Assembly: GCF_003945595.2 (NCBI RefSeq)
Contig: NW_024104532.1
Location: 2,727,501 to 2,791,500 of the forward strand
From: Pipra filicauda
Taxonomy: Eukaryota; Chordata; Aves; Passeriformes; Pipridae
DNA length: 64,000 nucleotides
Direction: 5' to 3'
In this document: positions 35,301 to 46,700 of the stretch, in pieces
How the letters are laid out: each line of letters opens with the position of its first letter
Position numbering within the stretch: position 1 is the first letter of the stretch
Translations under genes and position numbers: made by a program
Notes under the pieces: generated by a model
Seen by the model: only the letters and a program-made list of their open reading frames with translations
What the model was told of the DNA's origin: nothing
The model's database searches: none

Positions 35301-38180
35301 GCACAGCAAATCCTTCCCATTCATACCCTCCTGCATTACCCTCTGTGTCCAGCTTTGCCACTGCTTGAATTGGCTGCCTCAAATGAGTCATTCAAATTCA
35401 GACTTTCATACATGGTGTTTCTGTCTGGGCTTTTTTCATTTTCCTTTTCCTTGTTAGTGTTCAGATTTCCTCACACACTTCACCAGTGACCTGATTGATA
35501 CCTGGGGATGCTTCATGCACTGGTTGCCATTGGAAATAGCTCACAAGTCAACATCAAAAGGGCACTAATGTGCTTTTTCAGATCAGCCCTACTGAATCCC
35601 CCAGACATGGAGGGACATGCCTATAATCTACAGTCAAAAAAAAGGGCCCACACTCAATACTGAATATTTAGGCCTCTCTTTGTCAGTGTCTGGGGACTAG
35701 TAATCATTTCTCTCAATGATCCTTTCTCCCTGCTGATGGACCTTTATCATTCAAGACTTGTCTTGAGATCCTTGGAGATGTTAATAATAGTTTTTACTTC
35801 TGCTGTTCTTTGCTCTGTGCTTTTTTATTCACTACTCTAGTTTTCCCTGTAGAATGGCCAACATGATAATATCAATTTAAACAATGTGCTTCAGTGATCT
35901 TTAAAAGAGTTCATATATTTCTTTTCATTTCCAGGAACCCCTGATTTTCCTGAGAATGTTACATTGAGGCTGAAGTTATCTTGGCTTATTAGTATAACCA
36001 GCTATTTACAAACCTGACAGCTCTTTTAGACATTATTTCTGATAACATGCCTCAACTGATTTTACTTTTAATAAATCCCATGCATGCAGACAAAAAAAAG
36101 CACCCCGAGAATGATGTAAGTACAATTTGTATCCATGTACTGATATATTTTGTAAATTCAGTTGCCTTTCTCCAGCTCTAGTGTGTGCACTATTTTTTAG
36201 GTTAAAGCATGTTTTATCTCTGAATCGCTGCTATGGGCTTTGTTGAACTCTGACTTGGTCTTCCAGTAGCTAATTACTGTTTGGATGAAGGTCATTTGGA
36301 TCAAGGTGCTACTCAGTATTTATAAATATATTTTTAAATCTTCATACGGACCAAGTAGGACCTTCTCCAAACAAAGTCCCCTGGCAGGAGCAGGTGCCTC
36401 ACAGGGTGGGAATAGAGACACAAAAGCTTTCCTTTGGTGGGCATGCTTTGATTCCAGCATCAGTCAGAAGTGATTGAAAAGTATGACATAAAATTAAGCA
36501 GCTGTTTTATGTTGGTACCCAGGGAGAATTAAACAAGCTCTGTGCTTGTTTCTGAATCTCCAGGAAACACCTGCACCAACAGCTTGTTGCTGGCAGTTTT
36601 AGGCAAGTCCAGACCTGGATGAGAGCTGATCCTTCTTGCACTGGCTGAGGGCAGGTTGGTCAGAGAACAGCAAAAGGAAAATTCACCTACCACTCGTGTA
36701 ACTGGTTCCCAGAGTCATGTCAATCAGCTTCCTAATGCCACCACTAAATTTACTTAAATAATAATAGGGGTTTAATGGATTTCACTTTTGTTCCTCACCT
36801 GGGTATGACTATTAAGTCTTGAAAGTTTTAAAAGCTTATAAATTAGCTGAAATGACAAATGAGTACAGCAGGGTGCCCTGCATGAACTGCTGGTGTTTGA
36901 AACCACTGTAGCTGCTGAAGGGGCTTTCCTCCACTAGTGCAGTCAGGGCTGATCTAGACTTCTTGTTCATCCCTGAACTGGTCACACAAACTTAAAGAAG
37001 ATGCAGGAAACAGGCTCTGGCTTCTGAAACTGATACTTGAATTGCCAAAAAAATAGGGCCTGTGAGAGTCTTACAGGCTTTAGTGGGTAGGAAGTTAAAT
37101 TAATGTCGAATGAAACTTTGAAACCCTCACTCATCTGAGCAGCATTACATTCCTCCAGTGCTGAATTCAGCCTCTTCCCGAGGAAAGACCACTCCCTGGT
37201 AAAAAAGAACTAAAGAGTTCACTGAATGGAGCTGATAAGCAGATGCTTGAGAGCAAACTGGTCTCTCCTCTGCAATGTGTTCCTCAGTGTTTCTCTGCAA
37301 TATGCTTAGAAAATTCAGCTTTTTGTGTGCTTGGGAGTTGTGATTTCTCCTGGAATAATCCAGAGAGTCATTTTAGGAGAGCCTCTGGAATTTGTTGCAA
37401 ATAAAATCAAATGTGCTTAGTGACTTCTGGGTTCCCCCCAGCAATGTTCCCCTCAGCCCAGGGTTTCTGTGGAAAAAAAAGAGTGTGCTACCTTTTCGGA
37501 ATATACATATCATGCAGTAAGCCTCACCTGTGGTGCCTCAAGAAGGAGACAAAAGCAAAAAAATCTTGAAAATAGAAAGAGAAAACTCACAGTGACTTTC
37601 ATTAGAGATCTCTATTACCAAACAGCACAGGATTCATTTTCTTGTCTATTTTCACCCTCCTCTGAGGATGAATGATGATTAAAGGACAGGATAATAAGCA
37701 GGAGGAGGGCGGGGGGGAATGAGAACTTGCTGAGAAGCAGTTAAAATTTATAAAAAAAGAAAGAGAAGGAGAAAGGAAAATAAGTGTTTCAGTTAACTAG
37801 TCAAGGTTAGCTTAGCACTGTGTCTGCTTTAACTGGCATTATGAAAAATGCCAGTTGGCACAAAAGCAACTTCACTAGTGCTGAGCCTCATGAAATTTAT
37901 GTTGACAGCTTAGAGTATTAGTTCTTCTAGGAGGTTTCTTAACCTCTCTGTGATGTCTTTTATATTTATTTTCTGATTATTGGGGGTAAGATTCCTATGC
38001 AAAGGCTGCAAATCAGCATGTTCATCTTTCACTGCCTGTTGCAGCCAAGGTAAGCAAGAAAAAACCCTTGTGGAAAACGAAGGGGTTCGAAGAATAACTG
38101 CTCTGGTTTTGGTGCTTACTGCTGAACGGGGAGGATTTTTGCAAAGGAGAAAAATGGTTTTGAAGAGAGCGGCAGGTCCC
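32331..38180. other. intergenic between SFXN1 and DRD1, nothing recognised
   Basis: No supported exon or known repeat. Positions 33.72-33.93 kb are rich in TAAT words. ORFs up to 154 codons have no family resemblance. Confidence 0.55.
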
Positions 38181-39320
38181 ATTGCCGCTGGGTTCACCTC
38201 GGGGGTGCCCGTTTGGGGCTCCGGCGACTCCGCAGTGTTTGTCCCTTCTTTTTGCCCTCGCCTGAACCCGCACGAGTCAGTGGGGATGCGGCTCCTCAGA
38301 AGCCACGCGCCCCGGGAGCCTGGGCTGTGGCTTTTCCGCGCTCCCTCCCTGCCTGCCCGCGGGACAGCGATGCCCGCAGGATAAGGACGGGGGAAGGCAG
38401 GGAGGACGCGGAGGGGGGCGCGGGGCGGACGCGTCTCGTCCCGTCCCCTCGGTGCCGCCGCTGCCCCGGCGGGGCTGGCTGCCGGCCCCCGTCCGTGCCC
38501 ACCCCTCGGCCGCCCAGGAGAGGGAGCCCGGCGGCCGCGGCTGCGCCGGGAGCCGCGGGGCTGCGCCAGGCGGGGGGCGGCGCGCAGGGAGCGCGGCCCC
38601 GGCGGAGCCCCCAGCCCCGGCCTCCCGCCGCCCCTGCCCCGCCGCGCCGGGAGCGGCTCCCGGCCACCCCTCCCGAGCCCGCCCCGAGGGGAACGCTGTT
38701 CCCCCGGGTCGGGGCAGCCGCGGTGCCTCGTCCCGCGGCCCCCCCCGAGCATCGCCCATCGCGGGGGCGCGGTGCCGGTACTCACTGTCCGCATCAGTTC
38801 ACTGAACCGGCTCGCAGCGCCGGGGCATCGCGCAGAGCCCCGGGCGTCCCGCAGCTCGGCGGGGCTCGGGACCGGGCAAAGTAATCCCGTCTGCGCTAAA
38901 CTCCAGGAGAGCCGCTCCCGGAGCCCGGCTTTGCCTCTCGTCCCGGCTGCCCGGGACGTTTTTCCCCAGGAAGGCAGGAAAAGCTGCCCAGAAGAAGCTG
39001 CGCCCAACCGAAGATGTTAGAGGAGGCGAAGGGGGGTGGCTTTTTGCCCGCTGCGTGCCTCCATGCCTGTCATTCCCTTGTCTTAATCCTTTAGGAAGGA
39101 GTCGCCAGGCAGACGGAGCGTTCCTGGAGGGGCGATGCTGCCGAGCCCTGCCCCGGGCAGAAGGAAGCCGGGAGATGCGTGGCCCGGGGCGGGCTGCGGG
39201 AGAGAATGAGGAGCTGCCTCCGCCTGCGCCTTTCCGAGAGGGAAAAAGCATGGTAAGAGCTGGACCCGATCCCTGGAGCGCAACCCCGCTGAGCAGGAGG
39301 TGGGATTATTCCGGAGTAGT
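38180..39320. promoter_or_regulatory. CpG island between SFXN1 and DRD1
   Basis: A dense CpG block, GC-richest at about 38390-38780. It has a - strand donor, GGACA|GTGAGTACC (exon end 38786), and a + strand donor, GCATG|GTAAGAGC (exon end 39252). It may be a distal DRD1 promoter or a bidirectional promoter for noncoding RNA. Long ORFs on both strands are what very GC-rich sequence gives by chance. Confidence 0.7.
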
Positions 39321-40221
39321 TATGGAGAGCTATAACCTGGCAGTGGAGTGTTAAAGCGACTTGTCCCTGCTGGAAGAGGAACCCACTGAGGGCACCGCCG
39401 GCGTTGTGGCCGAGGGAAGGCCACTCACGTCCTTCTCCTCCTCTCGCCCTTCTTTTTGCATCCAGCGAACGGCAGTAGAAAGAACTGGTAGTCGGCTCTT
39501 GCCAGTGTTGGGAAAATACCGTGCCTTTTGCCTGGGATGATTTGCCCTGATGTGCCACTTCCACGGGATGTACAAAGTGCGACTGGAACTGATCTGGCCA
39601 ACAAAGTTTGCAGAGTGATCAGCAGGGGCCGTGGGATGGAGGGAGCTGGGCACGCACCAGCATGGTCCGTCACACACGGTCTGACAGCACAGACCTGCTG
39701 CTCCCTTGAAAACTAACTCCTTGATGGTCCAACTCTTACTTTTCCCCTGCCAATTTGCACTTTCAGGGACCCCCCCCCATGCAATGCGGTGTTCCTGTGC
39801 TGGTTTTGTATATAAAATTTGCTATGCAATTACAAAACTAAAAGAGGAGGAGAGACGGCCCTGCATCCCAGAGCAAACAGAGAATCAGAGGTAAAAGGTA
39901 GGAGCCAGCATTTCTTGTTTAAATGAAACTAAATAACCTGAGCTACTTCTTACTGAAAATCTTTAAAACACACCTACTGTATGTTTATGTGTTTTGTCTT
40001 GGAAAGGTAAAAGAGTTTGAAACAATGTGAAGATTTCCTTTCTGACACTGCCAAGAAACAGAGAACTGATGCATTTTGTAACAGGAACCTACTGAGGAGA
40101 AAGGATGGAGTGTTTCATCAGCGAGACATTTAGGGAACTAGTGAAAAGGCACTTTGTATAATACGCTTCAGTAAATATGAAGGGCTAGTGCAATGGACAC
40201 TGGAAACACTCGATCAATAGT
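39321..40221. other. DRD1 upstream region
   Basis: Moderate-GC sequence before DRD1. It may hold 5'UTR or intron if transcription starts in the CpG island. No element is certain. Confidence 0.4.
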
Positions 40222-40230
40222 CTATTTAAG
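40222..40230 (+). promoter_or_regulatory. weak TATA-like element upstream of DRD1
   Basis: CTATTTAAG, about 240 bp before the proposed 5'UTR intron. A proximal DRD1 start near 40255 would be consistent with it, but mammalian DRD1 is described as TATA-less, so this is speculative. Confidence 0.2.
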
Positions 40231-40471
40231 TGGGAATATATGCAAGCATGGAAAAGTGATTGCTTTCCTGTCTATGGGGTGTGTTTGGAGAGGACAGCAG
40301 CAGAACATTTGCAGGTGAGCTGTCTGAGTTAAGCTACTTCATGCTGGGGTGGTGCAGTGTGTTTCTGAAGGGATTGCTAAAAAACCCAGTCTGTAGGGTG
40401 GACTGTGTTTATGCATTTTCAGTTCCTGCTCGCAGAGCTTTCAGGATGTTTTTCAGGATAATTCAGATTGG

Positions 40472-40570
40472 GTGAGATCCATCTGGGGGTGAAGGGACTA
40501 TAAGAAAGGACCTTTGGTCTGTTTGGTGATGAGTAATTAATGGACGTCTGATGTCTTTGATCTCTGCAAG
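40472..40570 (+). other. DRD1: probable 99-bp 5'UTR intron of DRD1
   Basis: The donor is ATTGG|GTGAGATCC and the acceptor is TTTGATCTCTGCAAG|GCGAGG, ending 56 nt before the ATG. Human DRD1 has a similarly placed short 5'UTR intron (about 116 bp, from memory). The match in place and size supports it. Confidence 0.65.
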
Positions 40571-40626
40571 GCGAGGAGCTGATGTCGTCATGAAAATCAT
40601 GATATGATTTTCCCTCAGGAGAAACT

Positions 40627-41985
40627 ATGACTTGGAACGACACCACTATGGACGGGGAAGGGTTGCTGGCGGAAAGGGACTCCTCTTCCTTTCGGATCCT
40701 CACAGGCTGCTTCCTCTCGCTACTGATCCTCTCCACGCTGCTGGGAAACACGCTGGTCTGTGCAGCTGTCATTAGGTTTCGCCACCTCAGGTCCAAGGTG
40801 ACCAACTTCTTTGTCATCTCCTTGGCTGTGTCAGATCTCTTAGTGGCAGTTTTGGTCATGCCTTGGAAAGCTGTGGCTGAGATTGCCGGTTTCTGGCCTT
40901 TTGGTTCATTTTGTAACATCTGGGTGGCCTTTGATATTATGTGCTCAACAGCCTCCATCTTAAATCTCTGTGTCATTAGTGTGGACAGATACTGGGCCAT
41001 CTCCAGCCCATTTAGGTATGAGAGGAAAATGACCCCCAAGGCAGCCTTCATCATGATCAGCGTGGCGTGGACTTTGTCCGTGTTGATTTCCTTCATCCCC
41101 GTGCAGCTGAACTGGCACAAGGCTACAACCACAAGCTTTTTGGACTTAAATGCCAGCTTACAAGGTGTAAGCACGGACAACTGTGATTCTAGCCTAAACA
41201 GGATGTATGCCATCTCCTCTTCTCTAATTAGTTTCTATATACCTGTGGCCATCATGATAGTGACTTACACGAGGATATACCGGATTGCTCAGAAGCAAAT
41301 TCGACGCATCTCAGCTCTGGAGAGAGCAGCAGTGCACGCAAAGAACTGCCAGAACACGAGCGGCAACAGGAGCAGTATGGACTGCCAGCAGCCAGAGAGC
41401 AACTTCAAAATGTCCTTCAAGAGGGAAACAAAGGTTTTAAAGACTCTGTCAGTGATCATGGGGGTGTTTGTGTGCTGCTGGTTGCCATTTTTTGTATTGA
41501 ACTGCATGATTCCCTTCTGCGAGCCTACCCAGCCATCCAAGGGAGCAGAGGCTTTCTGCATTAATTCCACCACCTTTGATGTTTTTATATGGTTTGGATG
41601 GGCAAATTCTTCCCTCAACCCCATCATTTATGCCTTCAATGCTGACTTCCGCAAGGCATTTTCGACCCTGCTGGGCTGCTACAGGCTCTGCCCGATGTCT
41701 GGCAATGCCATAGAGACTGTGAGCATTAACAACAATGGGGCAGTAGTTTTTTCAAGCCAACACGAGCCCAAAGGGTCCAGCCCCAAGGAGTCTAATCTGG
41801 TTTATCTGATTCCACATTCAATTATCTGTCCCGAAGAAGAACCTCTCAAAAAGGAAGAAGAGGGTGAACTATCTAAGACCTTGGAGAAAATGTCTCCAGC
41901 ACTGTCGGGTATCTTGGATTACGAAGCTGATGTTTCTTTGGAAAAGATCAATCCCATTACACAAAATGGGCAGCATAAAGCCTGA
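40627..41985 (+). CDS. DRD1: DRD1, dopamine receptor D1 (D1A), intronless coding region
   Basis: 452 residues (human 446). It is a class A GPCR of the plasma membrane. Dopamine binding activates Gs/Golf and raises cAMP, chiefly in striatal neurons. Visible features: TM1 about 23-49 with GNTLV; Asp103 in TM3, the amine anchor; DRY at 120-122; Cys96 and Cys186 for the extracellular disulfide; TM5 serines 198, 199 and 202 for the catechol; CWLPFF at 284-289; NPIIY at 331-335; and tail cysteines 351 and 355 for palmitoylation. N-glycosylation sequons are at Asn4 and Asn175. The third loop is short and the C-tail long, as in D1-class receptors. TM1-TM4 is almost identical to human D1; changes cluster in the N-terminus, ECL2, ECL3 ([14 protein letters not shown]) and the tail, which still ends ITQNGQH. 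The start agrees with the human N-terminal length. It lies head to head with SFXN1. Confidence 0.98.
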   Translation: MTWNDTTMDGEGLLAERDSSSFRILTGCFLSLLILSTLLGNTLVCAAVIRFRHLRSKVTNFFVISLAVSDLLVAVLVMPWKAVAEIAGFWPFGSFCNIWVAFDIMCSTASILNLCVISVDRYWAISSPFRYERKMTPKAAFIMISVAWTLSVLISFIPVQLNWHKATTTSFLDLNASLQGVSTDNCDSSLNRMYAISSSLISFYIPVAIMIVTYTRIYRIAQKQIRRISALERAAVHAKNCQNTSGNRSSMDCQQPESNFKMSFKRETKVLKTLSVIMGVFVCCWLPFFVLNCMIPFCEPTQPSKGAEAFCINSTTFDVFIWFGWANSSLNPIIYAFNADFRKAFSTLLGCYRLCPMSGNAIETVSINNNGAVVFSSQHEPKGSSPKESNLVYLIPHSIICPEEEPLKKEEEGELSKTLEKMSPALSGILDYEADVSLEKINPITQNGQHKA

Positions 41986-43790
41986 ACAGTAAGGTTTACT
42001 AAGCAAGACCCAACAGTGTATACTGTAATAATCTTTTGGGGAAAAATACAAGATTTTTTTGGTAAGAAACTAAGCTCTAGGGAGAAAAATACACATTTAC
42101 ACCAAGCCCAGAATTAATTTTCCTGGCATTCAAAGCAAATTTAACATTTTAAACAATAAACACAAAAAGATACTGGAAACTGGTTTTAAAAAAAAATGTT
42201 AAACTGTACTGTTCATACTGAGGAAATTTAGATACAGTGCAGTGACAAAGAAAATATTGCTTCTCTACACAGAGAAACCAATTTTCAGCTTAAAATGAGG
42301 CAAAAGATAAATGTTGAGTATTTAAAGATTAATGTTTACTAGAAGTAAAAAGATTGCTGTGTCTTGTGATAGTGGGTGTTAACAGGTCCTAATTAAAGAC
42401 TGAGAGATTGTAAAGGTAGGTAGATGCCTTCTTAAAATTATTTCTGAAAAATAATTGAGCCTTATAATGAGAATGGTTATTTTTAAAGCTTTGGGAGGTA
42501 ATATGTTGATACTGGTTTTATTTATTTATTGTTTTAAATTGATATTTTTCATATGTTATAACAGATCTAGCTTTATTTATGTTATTTAAGATGTCTAAAT
42601 AATGGGATATTTTTGGAGTGTCATAACTGCATTTTGACCAGTCAACCAGTCAGCACTTTATTACAAGCTCGGATAGTCTGGAGAGCTGGTGAGGGGAATA
42701 GAGGAATGTTAAGAAGCTCAGCAAGAAATGAAGGAATCAACTAAACCGATGCTGTGTGGAGTTCGTTTGCTTGTGGGCTTTTTTTATTTTTAAGTGGGAT
42801 TTCTTTCAAAAGATAGGACCAGCGTTGACTGAGTTGTGAATTCTCTTCCCTTATAGAAATAAAAGAAATTGCTGCTATTTATTTTTAAAAAGTTTCATGT
42901 TACAAAGACTTTGCTAGAATGTCAAGTTTGTGGATCTGTAAATACCTAAAATATGACTACAACCTTAAGAAGAATCCAATTTGGGAAGGAGAGCGTCTTA
43001 GATAACAATTCTTAGTATATAATGTTTTGTATTTATGTAAGATAAACAGCTTTCTCAGACTTTTCTTATTTCAAGTCTTGGATATCTTTTCTGAACAAAC
43101 ACAATGGGTTATAATGGTAGTAAAGATGCCAAACGTCGTTGTCACTGGTGTTACTGCAGGACCACCCGGGTCATTCTGTCTGTCTGCTACTCTATCACGG
43201 TCAGAACTGAAACGTGAGGTACCTGGTGCTTTACTTTGGGAACCGGGAGGACATTACATTTTAGTAATTGCCGTGTCAATAGTCCGTTCAATAAGGAATA
43301 GTGCCTCATTACCATTTTGGATTAAGACATTTCGAAATATGGATGGAACTGCAGCCCCCACCTCAAAATCCTCCTGTGAACTCCAAAAAAGTTGCCAATG
43401 TTTGATTAAAAAAACCTGCTACTTCTCCATTGTCCTTCCCTGCTGCTTCCCTTTGTAATGCCAAAAGCAATCGGTGAGCATTAGCAACAGGAACATTGGG
43501 TGTTAATAGTCAGCAGCGTTCAAAGAAATCGATTTCTTTTCTGAATGACAGAAAATACCCCTTGGAGCAACTTTTTCATAACATATATCAAAAAAATGTG
43601 TTTTCAGGAAAAGAGAACTGAGAGAAAAAAAAATTTAACAAACTATATACATCCTGCATCAGGTCTGTGTATTTATGTATTGTGAATGTTTTCATAATTT
43701 TATTGCCTGTATGCTGCTTTCATACATATAATAAAATTATTTTGTGAACAGAAGGTCAAATAAAACAATCTACATTGCATTTATTAAATT
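41986..43790 (+). other. DRD1: DRD1 3' untranslated region (probable)
   Basis: AU-rich, about 1.8 kb from the stop to the polyadenylation hexamers. It contains overlapping ATTTA words (about 42517-42531, TTTATTTATTTATTG) and further ATTTA copies near 42575 and 42878, which suggests regulated mRNA stability. An ORF of 143 codons at 43027-43458 is not supported as coding. Confidence 0.65.
43730..43764 (+). terminator. DRD1 polyadenylation signals (two AATAAA)
   Basis: AATAAA at 43730-43735 and again at 43759-43764, followed by T/GT-rich sequence (GCTGTTTTTTGGCAGTTGTA). Which one is used is unknown. Confidence 0.55.
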
Positions 43791-46700
43791 CATGCTGTTT
43801 TTTGGCAGTTGTATTGATCGTGTTAAAGGGAAAGACAGTTCATTTTTTTCCCCATTTGCCTTTAATTGGCATCACATCCATAAGGCCAATGGGAATTTCT
43901 ATTAGAAGCAGGGGAAACCTCCCTACCGGAGACCTCTGAGCCCTTGCTCTAAACTAGGATTTGAAAGCAGTAAAAGCAGCTTGGAAACAACCAATCACTT
44001 TAGATGTGTAAAGCTTGACCTGCTGGTGACTCTTATTTCAAAGGTATTTTTTGCCTTGGTGTAACAGCATAATGAACTTGGTTTATAGAATGCTTTTATT
44101 ATTGGCTTTTTTCTTTCTCCCCCCCCCCCCCTTTTTTTTCCCCCAAGCTGTGGAGTCTTTCTCAAAGCCTGATACAACCCCACTGCTAGTTTCTGTTTTT
44201 TGAAGCAAAATGAATAATTTCAGAAGTGATGTGATTGTGGGTGCAGGAGGTGTCCTCCTGTTCCTGGCAGCCCTGTACTTTGTTTTTGCCTCTGTCAGCA
44301 GATTCATTTTGAATTGAAGAAACAAACCTACGTTGTCACTTCTGCCTTGAGCATTTACAGCAGGACCCGTCCAGCATCTGGGACTGGAGTTGGTGCAGGA
44401 GCTGCTGGGATGTCCAGCTCCCCCTCCCTGGGTGCTCCTGGGGGTCAATGAAGCAGCAGGTCTGAGGCAGACAGGGAATCGTGGCTGCCTGCAACCTGTC
44501 TTAGCTCCTTCAGTAAAATTCCCCTGCATGTCGTAATGCCAGATTTTTTTTTTCTGGGTACCTTTGAGGAATTACTTTACTTCTTAAAAAGTACATAGGC
44601 CAAAAATAAAGTTCTGTGTTTCTTACTTATTCTCAAATCTCCCAGCAGTCTGATACAATAGCAAAATACAGAGTATGATTTAAGGGTGTCATGTAAAGCA
44701 AGAGGCTGTTTTTGCATTAGTTTGTAGGGAGTGATTTGTATTCTGAAACAAATAGTTGCTCTGCTGCAGCCAGGAGCCATCCCAGGACCTCCCTCCTTGC
44801 AGATGGAGCTGAGTTTCAGGGGGCTCCATGAAGGTTGGTGAAGTGCTGCTGCTGTTGCTGCTGGAGTGATGGGCACCCTGTGAGAAGCAGGGCAGGGCAG
44901 GCACTTGGATGAGTTTAGTTTATTGTTTTCCCTCTCGTTCTATTTAAACTAATTTTGGCTTCTGACTCCTTTTTCTTATATACCTTTTAAAACGCCACGA
45001 ATTGGCCTTGATCTTCATTTACCAATGTACCTCATTTACCCTTTTTCCAGCCTTCCCAGTGGGTTTCTCTACCTCTCCTCTCTGCTTTTCCTTCCACCAC
45101 CGCCAGAGCCTTTCTGTTTGTTTGGCTTTTCTTTGCCACAGTAATGCTTTGCTTGGAAGAAAGTCCAAATTAAAATCCTTCCCCCCAGCACAGCCGAGAG
45201 TCCCCTTCCCACAGCCTGCACTCAGAAATGCCTCTTACCTGTTGCAGAGCCTGGAGAGCAGTGTCAGGAGTGACTAGAAGGAACAACAGCATGTACCTGC
45301 CAACTGCTGCTCTATTTATGTGCTGAGTTAATTGCTCAGAAGCTGTATTACCTGCTTTGTGCCTGCTCCCCAGCTGCTCAAAACCAGTGGTCTGCCCTTT
45401 GCTCCCTGCCTTGTTGCCCCCAGCAGTATTTTCCTCTTCAGAGTGAACCTTGCCATGTCCCTTTCTGCAGATAACCCAGGTAACCTTTTTTCCTGCATTG
45501 TTTCCTCGTGACTGAAGGTATTTTTCTGTTTGTGGATGGAAGAGGTTAATAATTCACCTGATGGCCTTGATGAAGGAGCTGTTTGCAACGAATGAACTGT
45601 AATCACTAGATTAAATCTGAATACATTTCTCCCTTCCCTGTCAAGCATTTTATGCTGATTTGATTTTCTAACGTGACAAAGCATGCAAAAGATAGATGAA
45701 GGATGCCTTTGCTGAGGTATAGTTTTAATGACAGTTATTGAGAACCAGTCAATAGTTTTCAGAAGCACCCAAATCTGATTGAAATCTCCAAAGCCTGCTA
45801 TGCTAAGTATCTTGAAAGGCAGATTATTCCATTAATTATTTTGGTTTTTAATATAATGATGGCAGAATATGTTCCTAGTGATACCATCTACGTGGCCACA
45901 CAATGAATGTGACAACAAATAAGGAACAATGGTATCTATTTCATAGTTTTTAAAAGATGAAAACAGATATCCAAAGTGTTCTTGTACTGGTCTGTTGCAG
46001 TAGAGGTGGGCTGTGGGCTGAACCAAGTGTTGAGCTCCAGTTTTGGATAAGGTTGGTGCTGATCCCCTCTTTTGAGAGAGGGTCTGGGCTCTCTGGGTGC
46101 CTCATGAACCTCACAGGTGGCTGCTGGGTGTGCATGATGATACTCTTTCCACACCCCGTATCTCAAATTTGGAGTTGCACTTGCCTTCACAGAGGGATCT
46201 GCTGAGCCCTGTGCTGCTGGCCCTGCTGCCCTCCCCTGCCAGGCACAGCTCCTTCCAAACCACTGCTGCCAGTGTGTTTTTACAGATTTCTATAGTATTT
46301 TTTGAGGCTGAACATGTAAATCAAGAATATGGTGGTTGTTTTCATGTTGGTTGTTTTTACAGTCACAGTCAGAATGAAGTGGGAAGTTTCTGGTCTGCCT
46401 GTTCTTACTCTGTTTCTAGGAAAAGCTCTGGGCAATGGTACTGCTGCCCCGCTGTGCTTCTGGCCATCACTTTTCTATTTTGACTGTGTTTCCCTTTCAG
46501 TCGTGCCAGGCTGTTCCTCCCTGTTTCGAGGAGGGATGTTCCTGCTGGTTCTTTGGTGAAGGAGTTTCCTTGGTGCCCGTGGGTGCAGCGGTGATGGATG
46601 GCACTGACGGAGGGGGGCAAATCCTTCTACCTGCCACCTGAAGCTACAACCACACACCCAGACCCTGGTTGTGCACTGAAATAACGTGATTGACATCAGT

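Noticed and set aside
37910..39007. 365-codon - strand ORF
   Set aside because: It lies mostly in the CpG island, is rich in Arg, Gly and Pro, and overlaps long ORFs on the other strand. Few stops are expected in such GC-rich DNA. A - strand donor inside it at 38785 also argues against one continuous exon.
40419..41213. 264-codon ORF opposite the start of DRD1
   Set aside because: Antisense shadow of the DRD1 coding region, with no family match.
43027..43458. 143-codon ORF downstream of DRD1
   Set aside because: It lies in the probable 3'UTR, before the polyadenylation signals. No recognisable domain.
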